Below are positions 28,583 to 38,397 of a stretch of 64,000 bases of DNA, in pieces. Location: NCBI RefSeq assembly GCF_026230105.1, contig NC_079477.1:20465001-20529000 (forward strand), given 5' to 3'. Positions within the stretch are counted from its first letter, which is position 1. The number at the start of each line of letters is the position of its first letter. This stretch comes from Diorhabda sublineata. Its lineage: Eukaryota > Arthropoda > Insecta > Coleoptera > Chrysomelidae. The translations under genes and the position numbers were made by a program. The notes under the pieces are model-generated. The model searched no databases, was not told the origin of the DNA, and saw only the letters and a list, made by a program, of their open reading frames with translations.

Positions 28583-28803
28583 TCCCGAGAGGGGAAGGGA
28601 GACGTAGGGTAAAAGGAAACCACTGATAGCCCGTCACTCATGAAGTATGTTCCAGGAACGATGCCATAAGTGACAAAAGGGGCCGTAGACGACAAAAAGG
28701 ACACTCCAACCGTCCGAGCCCCTCTGCTGAGCAGGACTCCGCAGAGGTGGTGAATGTTTCCCAGCAAATTGCTGAGGAAGTGTGAGGAAGTCGTTTTAAA
28801 AAA
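28583..28803 (+). other. 3' untranslated region and short A-run of element A
   Basis: About 220 bp after the ORF2 stop, GC-rich until gaggaagtcg, then a short T/A run ending in seven or so A residues that merge with the target duplication. No long poly(A) is present, as in several R1-clade families. Confidence 0.7.
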
Positions 28804-28817
28804 ATATACGATATGAA
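28804..28817. repeat. Target-site duplication of element A, right copy
   Basis: An exact repeat of atatacgatatgaa from 23,090-23,103. The satellite monomer resumes in phase (attacacaaataatcaa), so removing the element and one copy restores an uninterrupted monomer. Confidence 0.8.
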
Positions 28818-29960
28818 ATTACACAAATAATCAAGAAATCATATCTCTCCAACTATCGAATGTATCGCGTTGAAATTCTTAAGAATTCTGATTTGATGTG
28901 AGATTCACCTGGAAAAAAATGATTGAGTCGCTAGCTCAAGCATTATTGGAAAAAAGGACACACATTTATTCGATATGGAATTACACAAATAATCAAAAAA
29001 TCATTTCTCTCCAACTATCGAATGTATCGTGTTGAAATTTTCAAGAATTCTGATTTTATGTAAGATTCGCATGGAGAAAAATCAACAAGTCGTTAGCTCA
29101 ACCACTATCTGAAATACGTATGCTCAAATATACGATGAGGAAATACACAAATATTCAAAAAATCCTATCTCCTCAACTAACTAATGTATCGAGTTGAAAT
29201 TTCCAAAAATTCTGATATAATGTTAGCTTTACCAGGAGAAAAATCTACAATTTGCTAGCTCAACCATTATCGGGAAAAAGTATACACAAATATACGATAT
29301 GGAATTACACAAATAATCAAAAAATCATATCTCTCCAACTAACGAATATATCGTGTTAAAAGTTTTAAGAATTCTGACTTGATGTAAGATTCACCTGGAG
29401 AAAAATCAACAAGTCGCTAGCTCAACCATTATCGGAAATACGTATGCACAAATATACGATATGGAACTACACAAATATTCGAAAAATCATATCTTCCCAA
29501 CTATCTTATGTATTAATTTGAAATTTCTAAAAAGTCTGATTTGGTGTAACATTCATCTAGAGAAAAATCAACAAGTCGCTTGCTGAACCATTATGAAATA
29601 CGTATGCACAAAGATACGATATGGAATCACACAAATATTCATATTCAAAAAATCATATTTACCAAACTTTTGATTGGTTTGAGTTGAAATTCTGAAGAAG
29701 TCTTAATTGAGGTGAAATCTAACTGGAACAAATTAACGAGTGGCTATCTCAACCATTATCGCAGATACGTATGCACTAATATACGATAAGGATTTACATC
29801 TATATTCAAAAAATCCTACCTATATATCTATATCCAACTATAGAATGTATCGAGTTAAAATTCTCAAGAAGTCTTATTTGATGTAGGATTCAACTGAAAA
29901 AACATCAACAGGTCGCTAGCTCAACCATTATCGGTAATACCTATGCACAAATATTCGATC
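28818..29960 (-). repeat. Satellite array, reverse orientation, segment 2
   Basis: About seven minus-strand monomers between element A and the RTE-like fragment. Several are noticeably divergent, for example near 29,640 and 29,820 (duplicated atattc and tatatatc blocks). Confidence 0.93.
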
Positions 29961-30405
29961 TTCAATAAAATACTAAAGCTCAAAAATGTATCATCTGAAT
30001 GGAAAGAAAGTATTCTGATACCGATTTTCAAAAAGGGAGAAAAAACCGAACCCCAAAATTATCGAGGCATTAGCCTGATGAGTACGGCTCTGAAACTATT
30101 CTGAGATCAATAAAAGGAGATAAGTTACTCGGTCGGAAGAAAAATGAAGAAATAAATGACATGTGCGATATTCAGGATGTAGTAAGATGGGCAAGGAGCC
30201 GCAAAAGAGAATGGAGAGACCATGTTGACAGAATGACGAATGAACGGTTAGCAAAAATTGCAAAGAAAAATAAACCAGACACAATTCGAACTCCTGGACG
30301 ACCACCTATAAGGTGGTACGAAAGCTGGTCCTCAGCATCCCAACTACTCCTGACAAACCCTCGATAAAAATACAGGACCTAGTCCTAACGTAGAAAGAAG
30401 AAGAA
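29961..30405 (+). mobile_element. Gutted LINE fragment, RTE-like, inside the satellite
   Basis: Two coding pieces of one retrotransposon are joined by a large internal deletion. The first resembles the RT entry region (EWKESILIPIFKKGEK, then NYRGISL). The second is the C-terminal tail at 30,161-30,367 (WRDHVDRMTNERLAKIAKK, then TPGRPPIRWYESW), followed by a gaagaagaag-like tail. This combination is familiar from RTE-group and related insect LINEs. The catalytic core is absent, so it cannot act on its own. The flanking satellite (aaccattatcgg...caaatat) is repeated on both sides, either a long degraded target duplication or simply two monomers. Confidence 0.7.
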
Positions 30406-33400
30406 AAAACCATTATCGGAGATTCGTATACACAAATATACGAAATGGAACTACACAAATATTCAAAAAATCATATCTCCCCAACTATCGGATGTATCAA
30501 GTTTAAATTCCTAAGAAGTCCGATATGATGTAATATTCAACTGGAGAAAAATCAACAAGTCGGTAGCTCAAGAATTATCGGAAAAACGTATACACAAATA
30601 TACGATAAGGAACTACACAGATATTCAACAAATGATATCTCCCCAACTATCGAATGTATCGATTTGAAATTTCCTAGAAGTCTTATTTGATTTGGGATTC
30701 ACCTGGAGAACAACCCATAATTCGCTAGGTCCATCATTATCGGAAATACGTATGCACAAATATGCGACATGGAACTACACAAATATTCAAAGAATCATAT
30801 CTCTCCAACTATCGAATGCATAGAATTGAAATTTCTAAGAATTCTGATATGATGTAGAATTCAACTGAAGTAGAATCAAGAAGTCGCTAGCTTAACCTTT
30901 ATCGGGAATACGTATGCACAAATATACCATATGGAACATCCAAATTTTCAAAAATATCAAATCTCCCCAACTATCGAATGTATCGATTTGAAATTTCTAA
31001 GAAGTCTGATATGATGTAAGATTCACCTGGAGAAAAAAAAAACAAGTCGCTAGCTCAACCATTATCGGAAAAAAGTGTACACAAATAAACGATATGGAAC
31101 TACACAAATATTCAAAAAATCATATCTCCCCAACTATCGAGTGTATCGAGTTGAAAGTTCTAAGAAGACTGATATGATGTAAGATTCACCTGGAAAAAAA
31201 TGAACAATTCGCTAGTTAAACCATTATTGGAAAAAATGATACACAAATATACAATATAGAAAATCCACATTTTCAAAAAATCATATCTCCCCAACTATCG
31301 GATGAATCAAGTTGAAATTTCAGAGAAGTTTGATATTATGTAAGATTCAACTGGAGAAAACTCAACAAGTCGCTAGCTCAACCATTATCGGAAATACGTA
31401 TGCACAAATATACAATATGGAAAATCCAAATTTCCAAAAAATCATATCTCCCCAACTGTCGGATGTATCAAGTTGAAATTTCAGAGAAGTTTTATATTAT
31501 GTAAGATTCAACTGGAAAAAAATAAACAATTCGCTAGTTCAACCATTATCGGAAAAAATTATACACAAATATACAATATGGAAAATCCACATTTTCAAAA
31601 AATCATATCTCCACAACTATCGGATGAATCAAGTTGAAATTTCAAAGATGTTTGATATTATGTAAGATTCAACTGGAGAAAAATCAACAAGTCGCTAGAT
31701 CAACAATGATCGGAAATACGTATACACAAATATACGATATGGAACTACACAAATATTCAACAAATCATATCTCCCCAACTATCGGATATATCAAGCTGAA
31801 ATTTCTAAGAAGTCTGATATGCTGTGAGATTCAACTGTAGGAGAATCAACAAGTCGCTAGCTGAACCATTATCGGAAATACGTATGCACATATATACTAT
31901 AGAGAACATCCAAATTTTAAAAAATATCAAATCTCCCCAACTATCGGATGTAACAAGTTGAAATTTCATACAAGTTTATATTATGTAAGATTCAACTGGA
32001 AAAAAATCAAAAAGTCGCTAGCTCAACAATTAACGGAAATACGTATACACAAATATACGATATGGAACTACACAAATATTCAACAAATCATATCTCCCAA
32101 CTATCGAATATCTCGATTTGAAATTTCCTAGAAGTCTTATTTGATGTGGGATTCACCTGGAGAAAAACCCATAATTCGCTATGTCCATCATTATCGGAAA
32201 TACGTATGCACAAATATGCGATATGGAACTACACAAATATTCAAAAAATCATATCTCCCCAACCATCGGATATATCGAGTTGAAATTTCTAAGAAGTCTG
32301 ATTCACCTGGTAAAAAATAAACAATTTGCTAGCTCAACCATTATCGGAAAAAAGTATACACAAATATACAATATGTAAAATCCAAATTTTCAAAAAATCA
32401 TATCTCCCCAGCTATCGGATGGATCAAGTTGAAATTTCAGAGAAGTTTGATATTATGTAAGATTCACCTGGAAAAAAATTAACAATTCGTTAGCTCAACC
32501 ATTATCAGAAAAAAGTGTACACATACATACGATATAGAACATCCAAATTTCCAAAAAATTATATCTCCTCAACTATCGGGTGTATCAAGTTGAAATTCCT
32601 AAGAAGTCTGATATGATGTAAGATTCACCTGGAGAAAAATCAATAAGTCGCTACCTGAACCCCAACTTTTGGATGTATCGAGTTAAAATTCGCAAGAAGT
32701 CTTATTTTATATAAGATCCACTTGGAGAAAAATCAAGAATATGCTAGCTCAACCATTATCGGAAATACGTATACACAAATATACGATATGGAACTACACA
32801 AATATTCAAAGAATCATATCTCTCCAACTATCGAATGTATCGAGTTGAAATTTCCAAGAAGTATTATTAGATGTGAGATTCACCTGAAGAAAAATCGACC
32901 AGTCTCTATCACCAGCATTATCGGAAATACGTATGCACAATTATACGAAATGGAACATCCAAATGTTAAAAAAATAATATCTCCCCAACTATGTTATGTA
33001 TCGGGTTAAAATTTCCAAGAAATCTTATTTGATGTAAGATTCTTCTGGAGAAAAATCAACAATTCGCTAGCTCAACATTTATAGGAAAAACGTATGCACA
33101 ATTATACGATATGGAATATCCAAATTCTCAAAGAATCATATCTCCCCAACTATCTAATATATCGAGTTGAACTTCCTAAGAAGTCTGACTTGATGTAAGA
33201 TTCATCTGGAGAAAAATCAATAATTCGCTAGCTCAACGATTAACGGAAAAAAGTATACACAAATATATGATTTGGAACTACACAAATATTCAAAAAATCC
33301 TATCTACCCAACTATCGAATGTATCGAGTTGAAATTTCTAAGAAGTCTGATTTGATATAAGATTCAACTGGAGGAAAATTAACAAGTTGCTAGGTAAACC

Positions 33401-33690
33401 ATTATCGGGAATACGTATGCACAAACATACGATATGGAACATCCAAATTTTCAAAGAATCATATCTCCCCAACTATCTTATGTATCGGGTTGAAATTTCT
33501 AAAAAGTCTTATATGATGTAAGATTCAAATGGAAAAAAATCAACAAGTCGCTGGCTCAACTATTATCGGAAATACGTATACACAAATATACGATATGGAA
33601 CATACGATTATCCAAAAAATCATACTACTATATCAAACTATCGATTGGTTAGAGTTGAACTTTGGAGAAGTCTTATTTGAGGTGAGATTT
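30406..33690 (-). repeat. Satellite array, reverse orientation, segment 3
   Basis: About 20 minus-strand monomers of the same 162-bp family, more heterogeneous than the left arm. Many carry the aacatccaaatttt variant and some lack parts (near 32,290 and 32,650). Short open frames here, such as 32,722-33,009, are monomer readings and not genes. The array decays after about 33,600 and gives way to decanucleotide repeats. Confidence 0.93.
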
Positions 33691-33880
33691 AACATAACTC
33701 AACATTACAACCTAACATAACCTAAATTAATAACCTAACATAACCTAAACAAACCAAATATAAACCAACGTAACCCAACATAACCCAACCTAACATAACC
33801 TAACATGACCCAACATATTTGTGTTAGGTTATGACCTAACATTCTCATGTTAGTCTATGAGTTTATGACATAACATCTTT
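33690..33880 (-). repeat. Decanucleotide repeat in CCTAACATAA orientation, ending in an inversion
   Basis: Imperfect repeats of cctaacataa (variants cccaacataa, cctaaattaa) run to about 33,815. Over the next 60 bp the orientation switches (gtgttaggttatgacctaacattctcatgttag) to the TTAGGTTATG strand. The switch creates short inverted repeats able to form hairpins. Confidence 0.85.
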
Positions 33881-34282
33881 ATGTTAGGTTATGTTAGGTT
33901 ATGTCAGGTTATGTCAGGTTATATCAGGTTATGTTAGGTTATGTCAGGTTATTTTAGGTTATGTAAGGTTATGTTAGATTATGTTAGGTTATGTTAGGTT
34001 ATGTTAGGTTATGTTAGGTTATGTTACGTTATGTCACGTTATATCAGGTTATGTTAGGTTATGTCAGGTTATGTTAGGTTATGTTAGGTTAAGTTAGGTT
34101 GTGTTACGTTACGTTAGGTTATGTTAGGTTATGTTAAGTTAAGTTAGGTTACGTTAGGTTACGTTAGGTTACGTTAGGTTACGTTAGGTTACGTTAGGTT
34201 AAGTTAGGTTATGTTAGGTTATCTTAGGTTATGTTAGGTTATGTTAGGTTATGTTAGGTTATATTAGGTTATATCAGGTTTC
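33880..34282 (+). repeat. Telomere-like decanucleotide repeat, TTAGGTTATG
   Basis: About 40 copies of ttaggttatg with scattered variants (gtcaggttat, gttacgttat). A locally homogenised ttaggttacg block lies at about 34,140-34,200. The unit contains TTAGG, the common insect telomere motif, plus TTATG. It abuts the 5' end of element B directly and reappears at that element's 3' end. Confidence 0.9.
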
Positions 34283-34733
34283 GTGCTGTGAGAGGTCGAT
34301 TCGAGGAGGCAGGAAGTTAGTCGGCCCAAATCCTCGGCGCAAGTTCCCGGGATGGGGTTTAGTCTACCCGACACGACGCGTCCCAATGGCTCATAGGGTG
34401 TCTCCGAAAGGAGTGGTCGGTCCTGAATCGCTCAATTTTTTGTAAGAGGAAACATGACTGACCAATCTTCTCAGATAGGTGATGAATAAGGAACAAATGC
34501 ATTCCCCAATAATTGCCCGAGGACCAAAAAGACATAGAGGAGTAAACGTCGAGAAAAGAATCCGTGATTCTACGCTGTGAGCTACCGTGGTTATGGGATG
34601 AATAGCTGCGCGGAGTCAGTCTTGAAAGTGTGCCTCTGGGATACCTGGCGACCTTCCAGAGTATCTAGCCGTAGCGGGGTAAGGGCGCACTGCCCCGCCG
34701 GACCTATCACACGTCCCCACTCGTGGGAACTAT
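34283..34733 (+). other. 5' untranslated leader of element B
   Basis: A GC-rich sequence from tcgtgctgtgagaggtcg to the ATG at 34,734, in sharp contrast to the AT-rich surroundings. It has no convincing coding content; the 34,251-34,445 open frame starts inside the decanucleotide repeat and is rejected. It probably contains the element's promoter, by analogy with other LINEs only. Confidence 0.65.
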
Positions 34734-36211
34734 ATGGAACCTAAAAATCAAAAACAAATTAAGAAAAAGAGCAAAAGAATTAATCGGAGTACGGAGAAAA
34801 TTGTCCAGTCAACAATAATAGAGGAAGAAGCGGAGGAGGAAAAGTCTATGAAGGAAGAAAGTAGCGAGGGAGCTCTGTTGAAAAAAATAATATTTGGTGA
34901 ATCGGGGAAAAAGGGAAAGGGAGGAAAGTAGAGTGGAGAGAGAAACAGACACTAAATGGAAAAGAAAGAGGGAGAAATGATAACAACGGGGGAGGAGAAA
35001 AGGGAAATAGACAATAAAATAATAGAAATAAAGAACATGCTGGGAGGGACGAAAACAAGGTGGGAAAGAGAAAGAGTCGAGAATGCATTAAGGGAAAGGG
35101 AAAGTAATGCAGTGATAATAGGAAAAGAACTGAGAGGGAATAGAGACAATAAAAAAATAAGGGAGGAAATGTGGGGAGTGTTAGAAGAAACGGGCCCGGG
35201 CGAAATAGAGGAAATAGAAAATAACATAAAAACCAAAAATAACGAAAAAAAGTGGCTGAACTATATGGTTAAATTAGGGAACGAAGGGGAAGAATTTAAA
35301 GTAATAATGCAGTTAGTAAAGATAGCAGAAGAGAAAGGGAAAAACATTAAAGTAATCATCGAGGAAGGGGTAGATAAAAGAAAAATTAGAAAAATAATAG
35401 AATTCGTGGGAACGACGGAATGGGGAATAATAACCAAAGAGGAAGGGATGGTGACAGGTGGGGGTACGGAACGGGTCGGAGGGGAGTCTCTGTTCATTAA
35501 AACCAAGAAATACACGGAAGTCCTCAAATCGATCAAAAACAATTTAGATGTGGATGAGCTCGGCATAAGAGTCGAGTCAGTCCGAAAAACAGGGGGAGAC
35601 CTATTAGTGAAGGTCAAAGGACAAGGGGCCGCCGAATGGCTAAAAAAGGAAATTTATAACAAAATAGGAGATAACACGATGAGCATGACGGTGAAGAGAA
35701 AAGAGACGGTCTTCACCGTCATGGAGGTGGACCTGTCCATATCCCCCCCCCCCGAACTGAGAGATGCAGTAGCAAAGTGGACGAGTTTCAAAGAAAAAGA
35801 AATCGAGGTAAGAGGAATGAGGGAAAGCAGAGGAGGGGACAAACAGCGACGATAGCTGTTAGAGAAGATATGGCGGCAGCCCTAAGGTCAGTGGAAAGAA
35901 TAAAAATCCACTGGCAATATTGCATGATAAGGTAGAGGTTCACCCCCGTGCGGTGCTACCGATGCCTTGAGTTTGGACACAGCACCTACCACTGCAAAGG
36001 TAAAAATCGAGGTAGGTGCTGCTTTAACTGTATTAAGGAGGGACACCGGACGCAGGAGTGCCCGAACGAGGCGTGGTGCTCTCATGTAATGAGGGAGGGC
36101 ATCGGACGGACACCATGGGGTGTCCTAAGTACCGGGAGGCAGTGTTCGGAAAAACGCAAAGATGAACCTCCAGACCGAACGTACAAGAAAAACGACACGC
36201 TTTCTAGGTAA
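34734..36211 (+). pseudogene. ORF1 (gag-like, CCHC knuckles) of element B, broken
   Basis: The start at 34,734 (MEPKNQKQIKKKSK) follows the GC-rich leader. The first 65 codons are Lys/Glu-rich and stop at 34,931. The next open frame (34,956-35,855, 299 codons) is highly charged and probably coiled-coil, then carries the region DVDELGIRVESVRKTGG, which matches element A's VNIDEMGVKVKGIKKT, supporting common R1-clade gag ancestry. After another break, zinc knuckles appear at 35,948 onward (CYRCLEFGHSTYHC, CCFNCIKEGHRTQEC); a third is lost to a frameshift. A run of eight or more C near 35,745 is a likely slippage site. Function by family: RNA binding and targeting. Confidence 0.8.
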
Positions 36212-36219
36212 ATAAAAAA

Positions 36220-37885
36220 ATGGACTCTAGCAACACCGGCATCAGGGTTTTGCAGATTAATGTGGGAACGGCCAAACTATCTCATGACCTGACCCACGTT
36301 AAAGCTGCCCAACTCGAAGCGGATCTTCTTATCGTTTCAGAACCCAATAAAAAACTGAGGGGGGTGGTTGAGTACAAGACAAAAGAAAGGACGTGACGGT
36401 ATTCTTCAGAAATAGGGATATTGGGGTGAGGAATATACAAAGAGAGGCGGGCTACGTCGTGGTCGAGCTTGATTGCGAGATCACGATTGTGGCTTGCAAC
36501 ATTTCTCCCAATATCTCTATGATAGACTATAGAAAAATTGTAAAGAAAATGATGAATTCCGTCACCCGCAAAAAGAACTTCCTGATCGACGGGGACGTTA
36601 ATGCAAAATCGTCTCAGTGGGGATCCCCTATTAATGATGAGAGGGGTGACCTCTGGGACGACTGGATGGACCAAATAAATATAATAGCTATGAACAATAA
36701 AAAACCAACATTCGTAAGGGGCGCTAGCAGGAGTCACAATGATGTGACTCTTGCTAGTGAGGGGTCATCCAGAAAACTCGTAAATTGGGATGTCCTCGAT
36801 GATCAGATATTTACCCACCTCAGGTTCATCACCTTCGAAATCAAAAATAAAATAATGAAAATAAACAAAAACAATAAAAAGATAAATAAAACCAAAATAA
36901 TTAAAAAAAAAGAGAAGAAATAGAAGCAGAAAAGGTGGTGAACTACAAAACTCTTCAGTTAGTATTAAAAGATATAAAAGAAAAAATAATAAAAAAAAAT
37001 CATGATAGGCAAATGCCATATTGGTGGAACGATGAAATAGAGAAACTCCGAGAGGATTGCCTCATTGCCCGGAGGACATACACAAGAAGCGGGGGCGAAG
37101 AAACTTACTAAGATATATATAAACAAAAGAAAGAAACTCTGGGCAAGTTAATAAAAAACGAAAAGAGGAAAAGATGACGGGCCATATGCGAAGATGTGGA
37201 AAAGGACATATGGGGTGACGCATATAAAATCACGATGAAAGCACTGAAGGCCGTCGCCCCATACAACTTGAACGAGGAACAGCGGCTAGTGGCCGCGTCA
37301 CTGCTCTTTCCCGAAAAAGTGGAGGAGAACTTTCACAAGGAAGGTGACGCGGCTTTACCAACATTTACGATAGAAGAAATCCTAGCCCCTGCAGAGGACA
37401 TTAGACAGGTTGAAGCCCCCGGCCCTGATGGCCTGCCACCAGAGGCAATCAAAACCCTGGTCACAACGAGACCTGAAACTATTACATCCGTCTTTAACGA
37501 ACTACTGTGTAGGCAAGAGTTCCCCAGAGAATTAAAAATAGCAAATTTGGCATTGTTATTAAAGCCTGGGAAACCCCCCGATTCGCCGGCCTCATATAGG
37601 CCGGTATGCTTGTTAGACTGTCTGGGAAAATATTACGAAATCTTAATTAAAAAAAGGCTAGAAAAATTCCTGGACAGCAGAGCAGCTCTATCGGATCAGC
37701 AGTACGGCTTCCGCAAGGGTCGTTCAGCAGTGGACGCCGCAAAGTGGGTACACGATGCGGCGAAAGCTTCAAGAAGAAGATGGGTGGTCCTTATAATGGT
37801 TGACATAAAAAACGCGTTCAATTCAGCCAACTGGGGCCTAATAATAAAAAAATTAAATGAAATGGAAGCCCCAGGATATTTAGTA
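36220..37885 (+). pseudogene. ORF2 of element B, 5' part: endonuclease and N-terminal RT
   Basis: The ATG at 36,220 begins MDSSNTGIRVLQINVG, the first endonuclease motif. SEPN follows, then a frameshift near 36,385. The endonuclease continues at 36,393-36,923 (DGDVNAKSSQWGSP where the family has GDLNAKSP). An A-rich stretch near 36,900 has slipped frame. In-frame stops lie near 37,110 and 37,175. The RT begins in the 37,196-37,885 frame: PGPDGLPPEAIK, SYRPVCLLD, YGFRKGRSAVDAAKWV, and the motif A Asp codon at 37,802-37,804 in MVDIKNAFNSANW. The frame is cut after residues aligning to YLV by insertion of the pogo-like transposon; it resumes at 43,144. Confidence 0.85.
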
Positions 37886-37930
37886 AGGTAAGGCGGGGTA
37901 ACTGGGCCTTGGGGTAACTGGGCCATGCCC
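37886..37930 (+). repeat. Left terminal and subterminal repeats of the pogo-like element
   Basis: The 5' inverted repeat contains GGGGTAACTGGGCC at 37,895-37,908, immediately repeated at 37,911-37,924. A variant in the other orientation (tggtccagttatccc) lies near 38,237. Repeated subterminal motifs in pogo and related elements usually bind transposase; that role is inferred here. Confidence 0.75.
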
Positions 37931-38300
37931 CTTAAGTTTTTTACCTAGGCTTTAAATTAATTGTGAAACACTTGGCAACGCTATATTACACCGTCTACTT
38001 AGCAGAACAACACGCCTTACCACAGTTGTTCAATGGTCTTCATATGGAGTGGTTCATGAAGTTTCTGGTCCGTCGTTCCATAAACAACGTGTTGCTGTTG
38101 CGAGATTTATTTATTATTATCCGAAAACTGTAAGTATTTTTTAAACAATTTTTAATTATTATTACTATATACGTATATAACAAACAGTTAACAAGTGTTT
38201 TAGACCATGTGCTAATCTCGTATCGAAACTAACATGGGTGGTCCAGTTATCCCGAATACGTAAAACAAATTTTTTAAAGACGAATATACGCTACTCTCGA

Positions 38301-38303
<3 letters not shown>

Positions 38304-38383
<80 letters not shown>
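38304..38383. repeat. (TA)n microsatellite in the pogo-like element
   Basis: About 40 TA units followed by ttcag and the transposase ATG 15 bp later. The stretch has the look of a pyrimidine-poor intron end with a cag acceptor, but no donor was identified. Confidence 0.85.
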
Positions 38384-38385
<2 letters not shown>

Positions 38386-38397
38386 CAGGTACTGGAT

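Larger units (their letters stand above)
23104..28803 (+). mobile_element. R1-clade non-LTR retrotransposon A, full length but mutated
   Basis: A 5.7-kb LINE sits in the reverse satellite arm between perfect 14-bp target duplications. Order: GC-rich 5' leader, gag-like ORF1 with CCHC knuckles, overlapping ORF2 with apurinic endonuclease-type nuclease, reverse transcriptase and C-terminal CCHC finger, short 3' leader, and a short A-run (gttttaaaaaaa). The two overlapping ORFs, the APE nuclease, the multi-knuckle gag and the 14-bp duplication point to the R1 clade (R1, TRAS, SART, Waldo and relatives). The flanks are satellite, not 28S rDNA. Lesions: an ORF1 frameshift near 23,99x, a TGA at 24,479-24,481, a frameshift near 25,430, and a TAG at 27,941-27,943. 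The copy is therefore dead but fairly young. Confidence 0.9.

Noticed and set aside
23090..28817. R1 element in ribosomal DNA
   Set aside because: The flanks are the 162-bp satellite; no 28S rRNA sequence is present.
1..33690. CRISPR-like array
   Set aside because: Repeats are contiguous 162-bp units without unique spacers, in a eukaryotic transposon context.
31634..33720. Plus-strand open frames in the right satellite arm
   Set aside because: The same phrases appear on the opposite strand because the array is inverted; they are satellite readings, not genes.
34251..34445. Open frame at the start of element B
   Set aside because: Begins inside the decanucleotide repeat and has no recognisable domain.
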